Source: Epiperipatus broadwayi
Lineage: Eukaryota > Onychophora > Udeonychophora > Euonychophora > Peripatidae
Direction of reading: 5' to 3'
Length of the DNA stretch: 64,000 bases
NCBI GenBank assembly: GCA_028023455.1
Contig: JAQFVV010013344.1
Coordinates: 22,282 to 86,281, forward strand
Shown here: positions 1-11,312 of the stretch, piece by piece
Layout: each line of letters begins with the position of its first letter
Numbering within the stretch: position 1 is the first letter of the stretch
Program-made: the position numbers and the translations under genes
Notes under the pieces: generated by a model
Databases searched by the model: none
What the model saw: the letters and a program-made list of their open reading frames with translations, nothing else
What the model was told of the DNA's origin: nothing

Positions 1-603
1 TGTATTTTGTTATTTTTTTCTTTGGTCTTTTTTTTTTTTTTAATATGTAAATTATAAATAATGGTGGAAACACATTTTCGTAAACACTGATAAATTATAG
101 ATATATACGAAATTATGTATTTCTGGTTAGGTTCCAGTCAGTTGGTAATTTGTAATAGAGAAGGCTACTTATTTCTCATTTGAGTTGATACATTTTTAGC
201 TCACCCTAGCCATTCTTATCACATAGCTGTTTTACAATATAATATGCCATGAATAAGTTTTGTTATTATCTTATGTTTAAAACACAATTCTTTTTCAGAT
301 CAGCAAAATATATGATTTAATTAATGAGAGTTACAGTTCAAATATCAGCTTTTCCTGGATCTAGAAATAAATAACTGTAATTTCCACAGATTTTTTTTTT
401 TTTTTAGACAATGATCTCACATTGCATAGTTCTTTCTGCTGCTTCTAGACATAGTCTTCTGACTTCAAAGAATCTATAACATTTAAACATTACCTTTCTC
501 TTGTTGTTGTTTTTTTATTAAATTAATCTAATAATAGTTCCCAAACAACTAATCATTTGATTGTTTATAATTTAAAAATAAAGCAGACCAACTAAAGATG
601 ATA
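1..603. other. AT-rich sequence, no confident gene
   Basis: No gene is supported here. There are several T homopolymers and one good 3' splice-site-like tract at 288-298 (pyrimidine run then CAG) followed by a 21-codon open stretch, judged too short to call. Confidence 0.5.
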
Positions 604-995
604 ATTTAGTACAGGGGTCCCCAACCCTATGCCCGCAGACCGTTTTACGTGTGCCCGCCACTATCTGAACACAATAAAAATTATTTATCTGATACAAATA
701 AATTCAATTTTTAAAATTTCTTATAAATTATTGTATTATATTGTAATCAAATTATAGGGCATACTTACTTTACAGCGTAAAAATATAAACGTTAATTATA
801 TATAAAAATTTTATTTTTGAAATAAATATTTTTTTGTACATTATGTGTATTATTAACAATATCCAACTATAAATTTACATTGAAAAAATAAATGGTGCCA
901 CCATCTGGTTGAAAAAATAAATGGTGCCCGCCACATGGTCGGTATTATAGAATGTGCTCTTAAGTGCAAAAAGGTTGGGGACCCCTGAGTTAGTA
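604..995. mobile_element. Non-autonomous hAT-like DNA element (MITE) with TIRs and 8-bp TSD
   Basis: The element proper is 612-987 (376 bp). It opens with CAGGGGTCCCCAACC and closes with the exact reverse complement, GGTTGGGGACCCCTG. The flanking 8-mers are ATTTAGTA (604-611) and AGTTAGTA (988-995), 7 of 8 identical, which is the duplication length expected for the hAT superfamily. The TIR resembles the CAGGGGTCCCCAAC type of Charlie/OC1-like hAT elements; this is recalled family knowledge, not a search result. The inside has no transposase frame, so mobility would depend on a transposase encoded elsewhere. A short direct repeat (TTGAAAAAATAAATGGTGCC) occurs twice near 880-930. Confidence 0.82.
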
Positions 996-2309
996 GTATA
1001 TTTTGCTTGTCATGTTTATAATAGAGAATCAACAAAATAACCATTTTTTAAAAAAGGAGAGTAATTGAATAAATTTAGTATTTATTAACACTGAATTTAT
1101 TAGATGAATGAGGCTATTGTGTTTTTTCAGAATATACATTGTATGTAGGTGCATGTATAACATTGATGTTTATATGGGATTACTTTATCTGGATTAAATT
1201 TTTAAAAAGTAAAAGATAAAATAAATGTCTTAAAATAAACTTAATCCATGTAATTCGAAAAAAAAAAAAAACATCTTAATTAAATTTTATTGCCAAATAA
1301 TTGATTTTCAGAATAAACTTTTCATTATGCAAAGTTGTTTCATAATTGCTTTATCCATTCAGAAAAGTGATATTTTTGTTGTCAGTTTTTCAAATAAGTA
1401 TGACTAACAGTTTACTCTTGATGAAATTTATGATTTTTATATGTTATCTAACACAGTTTTAAATATTAATAATGCTTCTCAGTAAAGACTACAGTGAGTC
1501 TATAATGCATCCTTAGTTTAAGAATGTGGATCACGATATTACTAATTTTACTACACATTGCTCATGTACAGTCTATACATATATTAACACAATTCATCTA
1601 CAGTAGTGTCTTTGATTTTATATGTCAAGAGTTATGAAAGTTTCCCTGCTAATATTTTCAATAATTGGTAGATAAAATGAAATATTTTTATGCAACTCAT
1701 TGTTCCATATCAAATGGAGAAAAACAATCAATTGGGACAAATCTTATATATTGATTAACTCATCCAAGTACAGACATTTTTTTATTATTTAACTCTGTTG
1801 GTAAGTTGATGTTTTACCCATTTAGCCTTTTCATCAATTCATAATATAATTGTTTTGTTGGAAAATAAAAATAGTTCATCTTCTTCCAATCCCTTGATAC
1901 AAATAAAACTACAACAGTCTCTTTTGTGGCTGGAAGTACTAAACACTTGCCAATGGTATAGATTTACCACATTGTATAATTCATAAACTTAATGAGGTGT
2001 GCATAGTTATATTAATAGTGACAAAGTGAGAATGTATATTTTTTAAAGTATTCAGTTGTGTTAGTTTTTTGTTTTGTTTTTTTTAAAAAAAAAATAAGTA
2101 GCTTGTTTTTCAAATCTATATCCTTTCTTGCAATATATCACAGTAATTTGTTAGCTCACTAACTCCCATTTCTGAGAATTTTACAGCAAATAAAAACACT
2201 GTGGATTGGAATTTTTTTCATCACTATTGGATCCATATAAATCTGAATTTTAAAACATCTGAATTGTATTTTTCATTGTTTTGATAATAAAAAATTTGTC
2301 TAACGATTT
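996..2309. other. AT-rich intergenic or intronic sequence
   Basis: I see no gene or structured repeat. If the minus-strand exon at 2310-2412 is real, its 3' untranslated region would lie here. A minus-strand AATAAA-type signal is present around 1780, but such hexamers are frequent by chance at this base composition. Confidence 0.4.
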
Positions 2310-2412
2310 TCATCTATTGTTTGTTTGATTCCCAGCAGATTCTTCTTTTGGAGTTTCTTTTTTTAATGACTGAATATTTTTGCTGGATTTCTTATCAAAA
2401 ACTTGAGCATCA
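2310..2412 (-). CDS. Candidate terminal exon of an unidentified minus-strand gene
   Basis: On the minus strand, a 3' splice-site-like tract (TTATTATAG) precedes an open frame of 33 complete codons ending in TGA at 2310-2312. The first base (2412) completes a codon from an upstream exon, so the exon would be entered with two bases already read. The predicted tail is hydrophilic and rich in Lys, Glu, Asn, Ser and Gln (for example KKETPKEESAGNQ), unlike the Phe/Ile/Leu/Tyr-rich translations of the surrounding AT-rich DNA. No domain is recognisable and no matching upstream exon was found, so gene identity is unknown. It could also be a chance open stretch. Confidence 0.3.
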
Positions 2413-3132
2413 CTATAATAAATATTAAAAAATAATAATGAGAGAAACAACTATTAGTTATATAACATACAATTAATTATTAATTTTATATTTAATTTGT
2501 TTGCAATTACAAACAATTAACTCCTTCAGTGTGACTTATTTTAACCTGTGACTGTGTGCAGATATAGTATATTTAACATGTCACAAAATATTTCAATAAA
2601 TCATATTTTTGATGTTTAATTATTGACATTTTTGAGGTATACACAGTAACGAATTATAATTGCTGTTGATAATTAGTTGATCAGTACAATTTGTCGAACT
2701 TTAAACACTTTTTAGCAAAAAAAAAATTATATATATGTATACACAAATTGATTCCAGCAAAACAAAGGAAGTGATGGATTTAGTAATAGTTGATAGGTAT
2801 TTCAAAAATCAATTTGTCATAAATTTGTGAGGTAAGAGACCCTAGACAGAAATAATAACTTTCATATGATATTTAACTGAATTGACTTTGAATTGTTCAT
2901 CTGATGACTCTCGAATCGTAAAGCTCATCAGATTATTGGGTTATGACCCACACGTTGGAAATTTGGGTTTTGTAAAAGTAAAATTTAGAATTGTATTTAT
3001 GCATAGATTTTATTTTTAATGAATTTATAACTTTCAAATAGTTTTTACAAATTTTAATATTTTTCTAATTAAATTTTATTTACTAATCAGTAAAAATTTC
3101 AAGTAATAAATAAATATTTTTTTATTTAATAG
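2413..3132. other. AT-rich sequence, possibly intronic
   Basis: Nothing recognisable. It lies between two exon candidates on opposite strands. Confidence 0.4.
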
Positions 3133-3326
3133 TGCAGTGCTGTTTCAGCATGTGTACTACATGCATTTTAGATCTATCTGCTAGATGGTACCATGTAGGA
3201 GAACCTGTTAAACTAATCCATAAGGAATTTCAAAAATGCAAGATACCAAAATGTAGGAATTTGTTAAAAATAAAGCCAAATAATTTTAATGTCTGTTACA
3301 AGTTTGAAAAATATATTTTATTCTAA
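3133..3326 (+). CDS. Candidate 3'-terminal exon, cysteine-rich, unidentified protein
   Basis: A 3' splice-site-like tract (T-rich, then AATAG, ending at 3132) precedes a frame open for about 63 codons that stops at 3324-3326. AATAAA follows at once (3333-3338), as in a compact terminal exon. The first two bases would complete a codon begun upstream. The translation is rich in Cys (QCCFSMCTTC, then FQKCKIPKC, then NVCYKF) and includes Trp, His and Pro, unusual for random frames in DNA this AT-rich. It lacks a convincing initiator of its own, which fits an internal or terminal exon. I do not recognise the family. It might be a remnant of a transposon gene, and no upstream exon was identified. 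Confidence 0.35.
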
Positions 3327-3332
3327 TGTAAC

Positions 3333-3338
3333 AATAAA
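3333..3338 (+). promoter_or_regulatory. Candidate polyadenylation signal AATAAA
   Basis: It lies 7 nt after the stop codon of the candidate terminal exon at 3133-3326. The hexamer alone is weak evidence in AT-rich DNA; its position supports the exon call. Confidence 0.3.
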
Positions 3339-3589
3339 ATTAACAAAATATTTGATTATACTAATTTTAAAATGAAGAAATGACCATTTATGTGTTTTTA
3401 AAGTAGCAATGAATTGTTTATTTTTAATATTTTTTTGATAGATTCAACAAATATTTCAAAATGTAGCATCATTTAAAATTCAATTAGAAGATAGTTTTTA
3501 AAATAGGATTTTGATAAAACAATAAGAATAAAAACTAGGGAGGCATCAGATTCTAATATGTCTTTAATTTGTTTCTTCATAAACCTGAA

Positions 3590-3840
3590 TGATTTAGTGT
3601 AGAGGTAGCATAATGGAATTTAACGCTAAAGATTTCTCGATCAAAATTCAACATTCACTTCCACTCCTCAAATATGACATCACTTCCCAAGAAACATTGT
3701 TCTAAATGGTTTAATGCAATGTAATCATAATGGACTTGAGAACTGAAGATTTCTGAGTCAAAATTTTAACATGTTACTTAGGCTGCTTGAATATCACATG
3801 CTTTCCTACGCAACTAACTGCTCATTTAATATTTTTAGAA
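3590..3840 (+). repeat. Two degenerate SINE-B copies in tandem
   Basis: Copies at about 3592-3705 and 3707-3835 resemble the better SINE-B copies at 43138 and 13013. Shared features are a GTGYAGNGGTA-like head, a mid-part ending in a TTGAATRTSACAT-like block, and similar spacing. Both are strongly diverged. Confidence 0.35.
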
Positions 3841-4074
3841 AGAGATATATTGTTAAAATTTATTTTTATTAGATTTTTATTTTAGATGTTGACACATGGA
3901 CATAATAGTTGATCTAATTTGCATCATAACTCAAAAAAATTAATTACTAGGCACTACCACATGCCAAATATCAAATTGTATTATTTATAATCTATTATGT
4001 TAAAATATGTAATTTTCTAATGTTTGCATATTTAATTTATACTTTTAATTACATAAATATTTTTTTTTTAACAG

Positions 4075-4106
4075 ATCACGTATAATAATGAAGAGCATGA
4101 TATGAG
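4075..4106 (+). CDS. Candidate 32-nt microexon
   Basis: A strong 3' splice-site tract (about nine T's, then AACAG at 4070-4074) and a consensus 5' splice site (GAG|GTAAGTG at 4104-4113) bracket 32 nt. Only one of three frames is open through it; it encodes ten residues starting ITYNNEEHDM plus two bases of the next codon. Paired consensus sites this close are uncommon by chance. A phase-compatible open stretch after a 3' splice-site-like tract occurs at 10725-10884, about 6.6 kb downstream, but that stretch is open in two frames, so the link is speculative. The gene is unidentified. Confidence 0.33.
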
Positions 4107-5334
4107 GTAAGTGATTTGTAATAATGTTATATACAGATAATTATTAGAACTTCATCTAATAAAACAACTGATTAAAGAATATTATCACACTTGATTGTAG
4201 TATGCATTCTATTGCTTACTTACTCACCTTACAGGATTGATTCATTAGTAGCTTTGAGTTACTTTTGGTGGGTTGCCAAATTTCACAATAATTTTATTAA
4301 AATTAACATGGTCTCTGTGTGTGCATATTTCCTATCTATGCTATCTACATAAATATATTTGCATTTAAGTTTTATATAACTGACAAACATACTATTTGAA
4401 ATTTCAGTGTAAAATAGAATATACTATATGTTGGAGTCTGCTTTTATTTTAATTTATGGTTGACAACCCTTCAAACAACTATCAGATTTTCATCTAATAT
4501 TATCAAAATCGTTATTGTTTATTATTAATAATGAAATTCCGTTTGTAATTAACTATTTTATCATATATTAATATCTTATTTTTGAAATTTCATAAGTATT
4601 TTTTATTAGACTAGATGCATGATTTTTTTTATTACAAGACATTATTATATAATTATTATATAATTATATAATTATATAAATAATTATATTTTTTTATTTC
4701 AATATCTTTTTTATAACATTATTTTTTTATTTTACTTTGTTGATAATTATAAGTTGTATATGTAGTGTAATCTTTAAATTAAATTGTATTATGGGTATGA
4801 ATACATACATATTAAAAGGCATGTGTTGTATATATTTGTATCTTGAAGAGTACTGTTTATGTACTGAACAGTATAATATGAAATACAGACTGTAAGCAAA
4901 GCATAAATTATTTTCCACTAACACTGCTAATTAAGAAGCTTGAAACCAGATATAATGGATGTGGTAACTCCATTGTATTAGTAATTATACATTTATCCAT
5001 TCTTTTTAATTTTATTTATCCTGCTCATGGCTTGTAGCATGTTTTTGTTCTGTTTTTTTTTTTTTTAATTTTATTTCCTTTTTATAGTTAAGATTATTAA
5101 TGATTTTACTTCTAAGTTATAACATTTTTTTACATTCTCTAATTTATTTTCCTCAATTTTGACTTTTTTGCTTTTCTTCACAAGGAAAAGTTTTTATGGA
5201 CGATGTTTATATATGATGCATAATTTTTATTCATTTCTAATATTGATTACAGTACTTCATCTTCTTAATTGATATATTATCTACTTATCTGAAAGTACTT
5301 ATTTTTATTCCATACACTAATGTTTTTTTGCACA
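4107..5334. other. AT-rich sequence, no gene seen
   Basis: Contains short AT repeats near 4645-4690 and long T runs. No coding stretch or structured repeat is supported. Confidence 0.4.
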
Positions 5335-5717
5335 TTTATAGGGATTCAAACTCAGACTTTCACATGACCCTTAACTTTCCATGCTATCTCATATTGCTGA
5401 CCCACCTGATCAGACACATGTTGAAAAGATAAATAATCACCAATATACATATTTTGTGCAAAACCAGTTCTCATCAATTAGTCTAGATTACCATCTTCAC
5501 ACATGGATACAGTAAGTGCTCAGCTTTATATTAAGATAACCAATCTTCATACTTTAATGGACAGGCTTCAAACCATTAGAACCCACAACTCTTCAGCCAT
5601 CCATTTCATTGAAAGTCTGATGATGAATGTTCAAAGCCCATGTTGGAGCCAAGCTTGTCAATCTATCCACATTGACGTTAGTCATTCTGATCCCTCATCT
5701 ATCAGAGAATATGCTTA
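5335..5717 (+). repeat. Repeat family C, copy 1
   Basis: A roughly 380-bp dispersed repeat that recurs at 21785, 22329, 48692, 49758 and, inverted, 54060. Landmarks are GGGATTCAAACTCAGACTTT near the start, AAAAGATAAATAATCACCAA, and TTTAATGGACAGGCTTCAAA. Its reverse strand carries a GAGTTTGAATCCC block, close to the pol III B-box GGTTCRANNCC, so a tRNA-derived SINE origin read from the minus strand is plausible. A 71-codon open frame inside it (5503-5718) has no protein-like features and is not called a gene. Confidence 0.75.
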
Positions 5718-6592
5718 GTAAAATTTAATCTTTTTTTTTTTCAAATTTCAAAAGTTTTTATTAAAAAAATAATCTTAAAAATTTAAATATAAATAGTTAA
5801 AATATCTTGCTCAATCATGTCATGGAAAAATGTTCAGATCTGCAACAAATTTTTAATGTTATATTTCATCAGCAGAAAATAATATTTTCATATCAGTTAA
5901 AAAAATTTTAATCTAATAATTGCTAAAATCATATGTGAGACTTTATATGATTGTTAGTGAAACCTTGATTTACATTCTTCTTTTAAAAGTTATTTTAATT
6001 TTCTGAGATAAATAGTTCTTTCAATAAAATAATTTTTTGTAATTTGTAGAAATTAAATATATCTTTTAAGTAATTTAGTATTCCAAATTTGCATGTTTTT
6101 TAATATATAGCTAGGTGAAAAGTTGGGAGTCATCCAACTTTTTTTTCCAACTCACTTTTGCATGCCATTTTTAAATCTCTTGATCAATTGACAGTCTCTG
6201 GTATTGTTTCCAGATTTTTTTTTCAAATTAAGTCACATGGTTAGTTTCTTAGTAATAGATCATATGATGTTTAAGCAACTTTGTAATAGGTAAGCACAAC
6301 TGTTTTATTCAATTGACTGAAATTATTTTATTCATCTGGCAACTGATTCAAGAATCTTTAGCTTTTGATTTTGGGGTTGGACACTGCCCTCTTTTTTTCT
6401 AGCAATTTAACAAACAAACATTCAATGAAAATTTAGTCTGATATTAAAATCTAATTTTTCCAATAAAAATGCATAAGAGTAGATTTTTTTTCTTTTGCTA
6501 TTTATCTGGATAGTTAGAAGTAGTTTTTTATCTTCCAAGCTAAGAACATTGCTAACTTGTCAAATTTCTATGCACAAGAATGAAATATGCAA
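5718..6592. other. AT-rich sequence, no gene seen
   Basis: Nothing recognisable on either strand. Confidence 0.4.
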
Positions 6593-7135
6593 TACACCTG
6601 GGTCTTGTTTTAGGCGATAGATAGGTTCCTCAGAAAACACGCAAATGAAATTGCGCAAAAATAGATGTAACTTACATTGAAAAAGGGGGTGTGTGCGGTC
6701 TGTGATTTTTCAAAATTCACGTAAAAGCAAAGCACCAACGTAAAATTACTTTAAAATTCGTGCAAAAAAAAAAAAAAATAAGGAAATAAAATATTACTAA
6801 CAAAAAATTTCAAATTTAAAAAAAATTGATACAAGACAAACTTTTTTTAACTATAATATTTAATTTTATTCAAAATAATATATTTTTATGCATAATTTAC
6901 AGTACAGTAATTTACATTTTTTTATACACATTTTAATTATGATTTTCTGGTGACAATGTAATTAGTAATTAATCTTTGAGACAATGATTTTATTAATTGG
7001 TTACGAAGCTCGCGATATCCAGACATACAACCATTTAGCTTTCGTTGGAATTTAAGAGCACGTTAATAATTAGTGTCATTAATAAGAAAATCTTACTATT
7101 ATAAAGCACTGAAAATATTGAAATTACTAAGACGA

Positions 7136-7232
7136 AAGTCGAATTCCAATAATGTGCTATTACTTTCAATATAACGTAAGTGCGCAAAATTTATTATTTA
7201 AAGTAATAGCACATTATTGGAAATCGACTTCC
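7136..7232. repeat. Palindrome shared by both Tigger-like elements
   Basis: Arms containing AATAATGTGCTATTACTTT and its complement face each other around a short AT-rich loop with GTGCGCAAAA. The same palindrome, diverged, occurs at about 16010-16095 in element B. It is either a structural part of the transposon or an older MITE carried inside it. Confidence 0.65.
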
Positions 7233-7307
7233 GTTGAAACACGAATCGCGTAACTTCAAAATCGTGTTAAATAAGTCCGCGTTGTACCGGTAAAATCACC
7301 ATGCATA

Positions 7308-9916
7308 TATCACGCACAGTAATCCGAATTCAAACCCAGTCCACGTCTAGGAATAAATTCCAAAATGCAAACTAAATTCAAACCCAAACCCCTGGCATGA
7401 CCAACCGATGAACAACACAACAACGGTCCGTGGTTTTCCCTTTACTAGCTCGTCGGAAAACACACAGACTAAATTCCCCTACAATCAGTTATTCATATAT
7501 ATCTTATATTCGAGATATTGGTACGGTTAATAATTCAATATATATTTAAGTTGTTGATACAGACAGCAGGTGATTAACTAAATTTCGGGAGTAATAAGAC
7601 AAGAGAGACAAAAATAGATTAGATAAATTTTTAATAATTATTGAAATCATTGAATACTATGTACAGATACGGTAAAATTTTCATATGTATATTTATAATA
7701 ATTTGCTACTAGTCTTTAATAATCGTTTTAGACTGATAAACAAAACGCGTGCCAATATTTATATGTTTTAAATGGTCGTACGAGTTGATATGGGAGTCAG
7801 AGTAATTTGAGCATTTAAAATATTTTTCTTATTTTATATTAAGTTGTTTGATTTTAATAGATTCAAACTATTACGTATACTGATAATTGGAGGGGCTTTA
7901 TATAAAGTATAATATAATAATGATGTACTGATGGTTGCAGAGATTAAGATATACTACAATAATAACTTGCGGTGCATTGACGGAAGACCGGGCGGCTTGT
8001 ACTTTGACAAGTCTTAATGCCCCCAAGTAGATCCGGGACACTACAACCAGCCGGGATCATTTTTGAACCCCGGTGATCCAAGAGATTATCTGGAGAAGAA
8101 TTTCTTTCTTTCCAATTGGTAGTAAAAACGAGATGCCAATTTAGGCGAAGGAAAAGGCACTGCCACAGTAACATCGAGGGAGAGTGATCGGAAGTGGACT
8201 TAAAAGCGAAACTATATAAAGCCTTGATTATCTCTCCGTAACATTTTCTACGCAACAGTCTGATATGACTATTCAAATAAAACATGGCGAAATCAAAAGA
8301 TCACAAAAGTAACGATTAATTAATTTCACTCTGAAACCCATAACTCCCCAGGTTGTTCGGAAGGTAATAATCGTAACAAGAATATTCACTTTATATTATT
8401 ACTCCGTTCATATATAAAAAAAATAATATACTAAAATTTCAGACTTTATTTTAAATATTTGTTATTTGGAGCAGCGATTAAAATATCATTTTGACAAAAT
8501 AAAAAGGAACAATACAGGTACTTGAATATTTCTCAACTCAACATAAACGAACCAATTTTTAGTTCGATAAAAGAAAATTACTCTTACAATGAATATCATA
8601 ATAATACTATGAAATAAACTTTAATGGCTTTAACTAGAGTTGAAAAATATTATTATTGGCATCGCTTTGTTTGTAAATGTAAGTAATAATAAAAATATAA
8701 GTATATTCACTAATGAATTACTATTAGGCACAAAATATTAGTAAATTATCATCTAAAGACTAGAGCACAGAAATATTAGAGAAGAAATTTACTGACAGGT
8801 TTTAGTGTAACATTTTAACGAAGGAAAACAAGAAATTTACATATAATTACTTAAATTAATTCATAACAGATCAAACAATAAAATTATTAAGCTTAGAGGA
8901 AAGTTAAAAAGTTCATGTAACAAGAGTTACCATTCTTTCTTCGTCCGGCTTTTCTCCTTGCGGTAATGTTTATGCAGAACGTAGGCGCGCATTTTGGATT
9001 CCTTAGAACGGCATGATTAATTTAAAGGTTGGAATTGAGAAAACTGGAAGCACAGGAAACATTATAGATCAGCGGCTCGAAAGATTTAAATCGGCAGAAC
9101 AGGGATCAGCTTCTTGGACTTAGCCCAACATTATTGCAATCTACTGGGCAACTTCTTAATCATAGTTGAGATGGTTTCTCTGGAACAACTACTTTGCTGT
9201 CCCCGAGATGGTCTACGCACAGCAAAGTCAAAAAGTAGAGCCCTCCAGTATATTATAATACAAGATGGCTACGGTTGATCATTCTGCATAGTTTTTGTTC
9301 ATGACCCCGCCTCCTTTGATTTTCTGGCCTCCAGCAATATCTAATTTTGACTATACAATTGCATTCGCCTTTCTTGATAAGAGTCCTACATTTCTCATTT
9401 CCATTGTTTGATTTACATTTATTTCTAAATTCAATACATGATTCTAAATTGACAAACTAAATAATTACATAGGAATTCGTGAATACAAAATTGAAATTCA
9501 TTATCTTAACTTTCAAAGTACAAACTAATTATTCTATACATTTTGTACATGTAAGATTTGACTAAAAATACCGATCAAAGGAATGTGACTTTTGATCAGC
9601 ATTTTTAAATGACTTTGTATAATTTTGAAAGATTTAAAATTTTAAAAAAAATATATATACACGCAATGAAACTTTTAAATTGAGCGAATATAAACCTATA
9701 AACCACACACACACGAATATTATTTATCATGATTTGTAATATTTATACTTGTAATATTTACATTAAATTCTTTTAAACAAAGCATAAAATAACTAACTTA
9801 AAATTTATGTGGCCTGGAATAGAAAAAGCCCCATTGCGGGTAAATAGTGATTTAGAATTACCGTACTTCAAAATGAACTATGAAACTAAGATCGATCCTT
9901 CGATCTGTCTGTTTCA
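7308..9916. other. GC-richer, CpG-containing island of unknown nature inside element A
   Basis: This stretch is visibly richer in G, C and CpG than its surroundings, especially 7240-7450, 7970-8380 and 8930-9330. GCATA occurs at both borders (7303-7307 and 9917-9921), a candidate 5-bp duplication. The longest open frame (7944-8285, minus, 113 codons) has no motif I recognise. No LTR pair, tRNA-primer site or reverse-transcriptase motif was seen. A degraded retroelement is possible but unsupported. Confidence 0.35.
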
Positions 9917-9946
9917 GCATAAAAAGAGACCCAGGTGTATTTTAAA

Positions 9947-10117
9947 TAATATTAATATTATTTACGCTCTTTATTACTTTTACAATGCTTCACAAAATTA
10001 CAATTAAAATAAGTAGAAATTCTGAAGAAGATTGCTAAGACAGTCAAAACCGTCAGTAGTTTGAAATTATATGAAGCATTGTAAAAGTAATAAAGAACAT
10101 AAATGATATTAATATTA
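9947..10117 (+). repeat. Foldback with Penelope-type stem-loop
   Basis: Arms 9947-9992 and 10072-10117 are near-perfect inverted repeats (core TCTTTATTACTTTTACAATG). Between them is CTGAAGA (10022-10028), then a GATTG/CAGTC hairpin and CAAAACCGTC. The same motif occurs on the minus strand at 33631-33660 and, diverged, at 50858-50886. It resembles the hammerhead-like CUGANGA-stem-GAAA arrangement reported in terminal regions of Penelope-like elements, but here the G of GAAA is missing. Confidence 0.55.
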
Positions 10118-11312
10118 TATGGATTTGGCAAGTGCAATAAGAAAGATAAAGTTATAATATCTTAAATATAAACATACTTTATATATCTGGAGTCTAGATG
10201 TATAAGGATCTTAGATATAGATCAAAGATATTATAGATGTACTTTATCCCAAAGATTATTCATCTCACATGGAAGTTCTTTTATTATCAAATTGATTAAT
10301 CATTAAATAGATATTAAAATAATTTGCTTCCTTGAAAAATAGAAATTCTACTTATAATATCAAATTAAAATTTTCTAATAGTGAACTACTGATTCAATTA
10401 GCTACCACTGTTAATACTGTTACAGTATATACTTTTTCTATTAAAAGATCATTTAGTAAATTCAATAATAATTCATATATGTAATTTCTTATGGAATAAT
10501 TTCTTTGTTATTCCAAGTGCTAATGCACCACCTGATATTAGACAATAAAACAAAAGTATATAGTGGCTATATTGTTTTAAAGGTCTTATATGAAAATTTT
10601 ATAATTTTATAATATTTTATATTGCATTCATCAAAATAAATCTCTTTTTTTTTTGTCTTCATATATTTCTATTAAATATGCAATAATATTATATTTTTTT
10701 CATGTAAATAAATTTATTTTATAGTTATCAATATAAAGACAATGTTAAAGATTTGGATATTAGAGAACAATTTCTTTTTGGAAAGCTTTCATTACATACA
10801 CTGTATTCTAATGCCACATTACTTAGTATATGTTCAAACAAAGAATTTAATTACGCATGCATAATTAGTGATAACAGTCAATAACTAATATGTATATATG
10901 TTAATAACCTACATTTATTTAGTTTTTAAAAAAATATTAAAGTAAGCTGATATGTATTGTTAAATGTAGTGAGCAGATGTTAACAAATTTAGAATCTATG
11001 CACACATTTAAATTGTGTGTTAACTTATTGATAACCAGAAGAGCTTATGAATTCTGAAAAGGTAGCTTATACATTAAAAACTACCATATCTTGGGCAGAA
11101 GTTAAATGATTAAACATGGATAAAACATGTCTACATCTGATTAAACAATTAAAAACATAATATAAAAATACAAATCAAAGGTAAATTCTGAGTTATTTTT
11201 TGGGGGAATATAATTAAATTAGAAATATTTGTGTAATTATTATTATTTATGTCACACAACCACTTACTTATGTTTGTTTATGAGTTTTTTTATATGAATG
11301 AATATGCAGTAC
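10118..11312. other. AT-rich sequence with one weak exon candidate
   Basis: At 10725-10884 (+) an acceptor-like TTTTATAG is followed by about 53 open codons to TAA at 10882-10884. A second frame is open for about 46 codons, so coding potential is ambiguous. Nothing else is recognisable. Confidence 0.25.

Larger units (their letters stand above)
6593..9939 (-). mobile_element. Tigger/pogo-like DNA transposon A, probably split by a later insertion
   Basis: Inverted ends CACCTGGGTCT (from 6595) and AGACCCAGGTG (to 9937) are each flanked by TA (6593-6594, 9938-9939), the target duplication of Tc1/mariner/pogo elements. The first 400 bp match, in reverse, the right end of element B (15896-17322), including the GGTTCCTC block followed by GCGCAAA-like repeats typical of Tigger ends. 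The stretch 7050-7290 matches, in reverse, the part of B just inside its left TIR. In A that part lies 2.6 kb from the TIR, so 7308-9916 looks like a later insertion. No transposase frame survives. Confidence 0.6.

Noticed and set aside
299-364. Exon-like stretch after TTCTTTTTCAG, 21 codons then TAG, followed by an AATAAA-like string
   Set aside because: Too short and unsupported by composition or a partner exon; acceptor-like strings are frequent here.
853-1044. 63-codon minus-strand frame
   Set aside because: Runs through the hAT-like element and its TIR; no protein-like features.
4222-4300. Minus-strand donor AAG|GTGAGT after a short open frame
   Set aside because: No acceptor or start could be placed, and the phase does not fit the exon at 2310-2412.
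7944-8285. 113-codon minus-strand frame in the GC-richer island
   Set aside because: No recognisable domain, and higher local GC content makes a longer chance frame more likely. Kept only as part of the island description.
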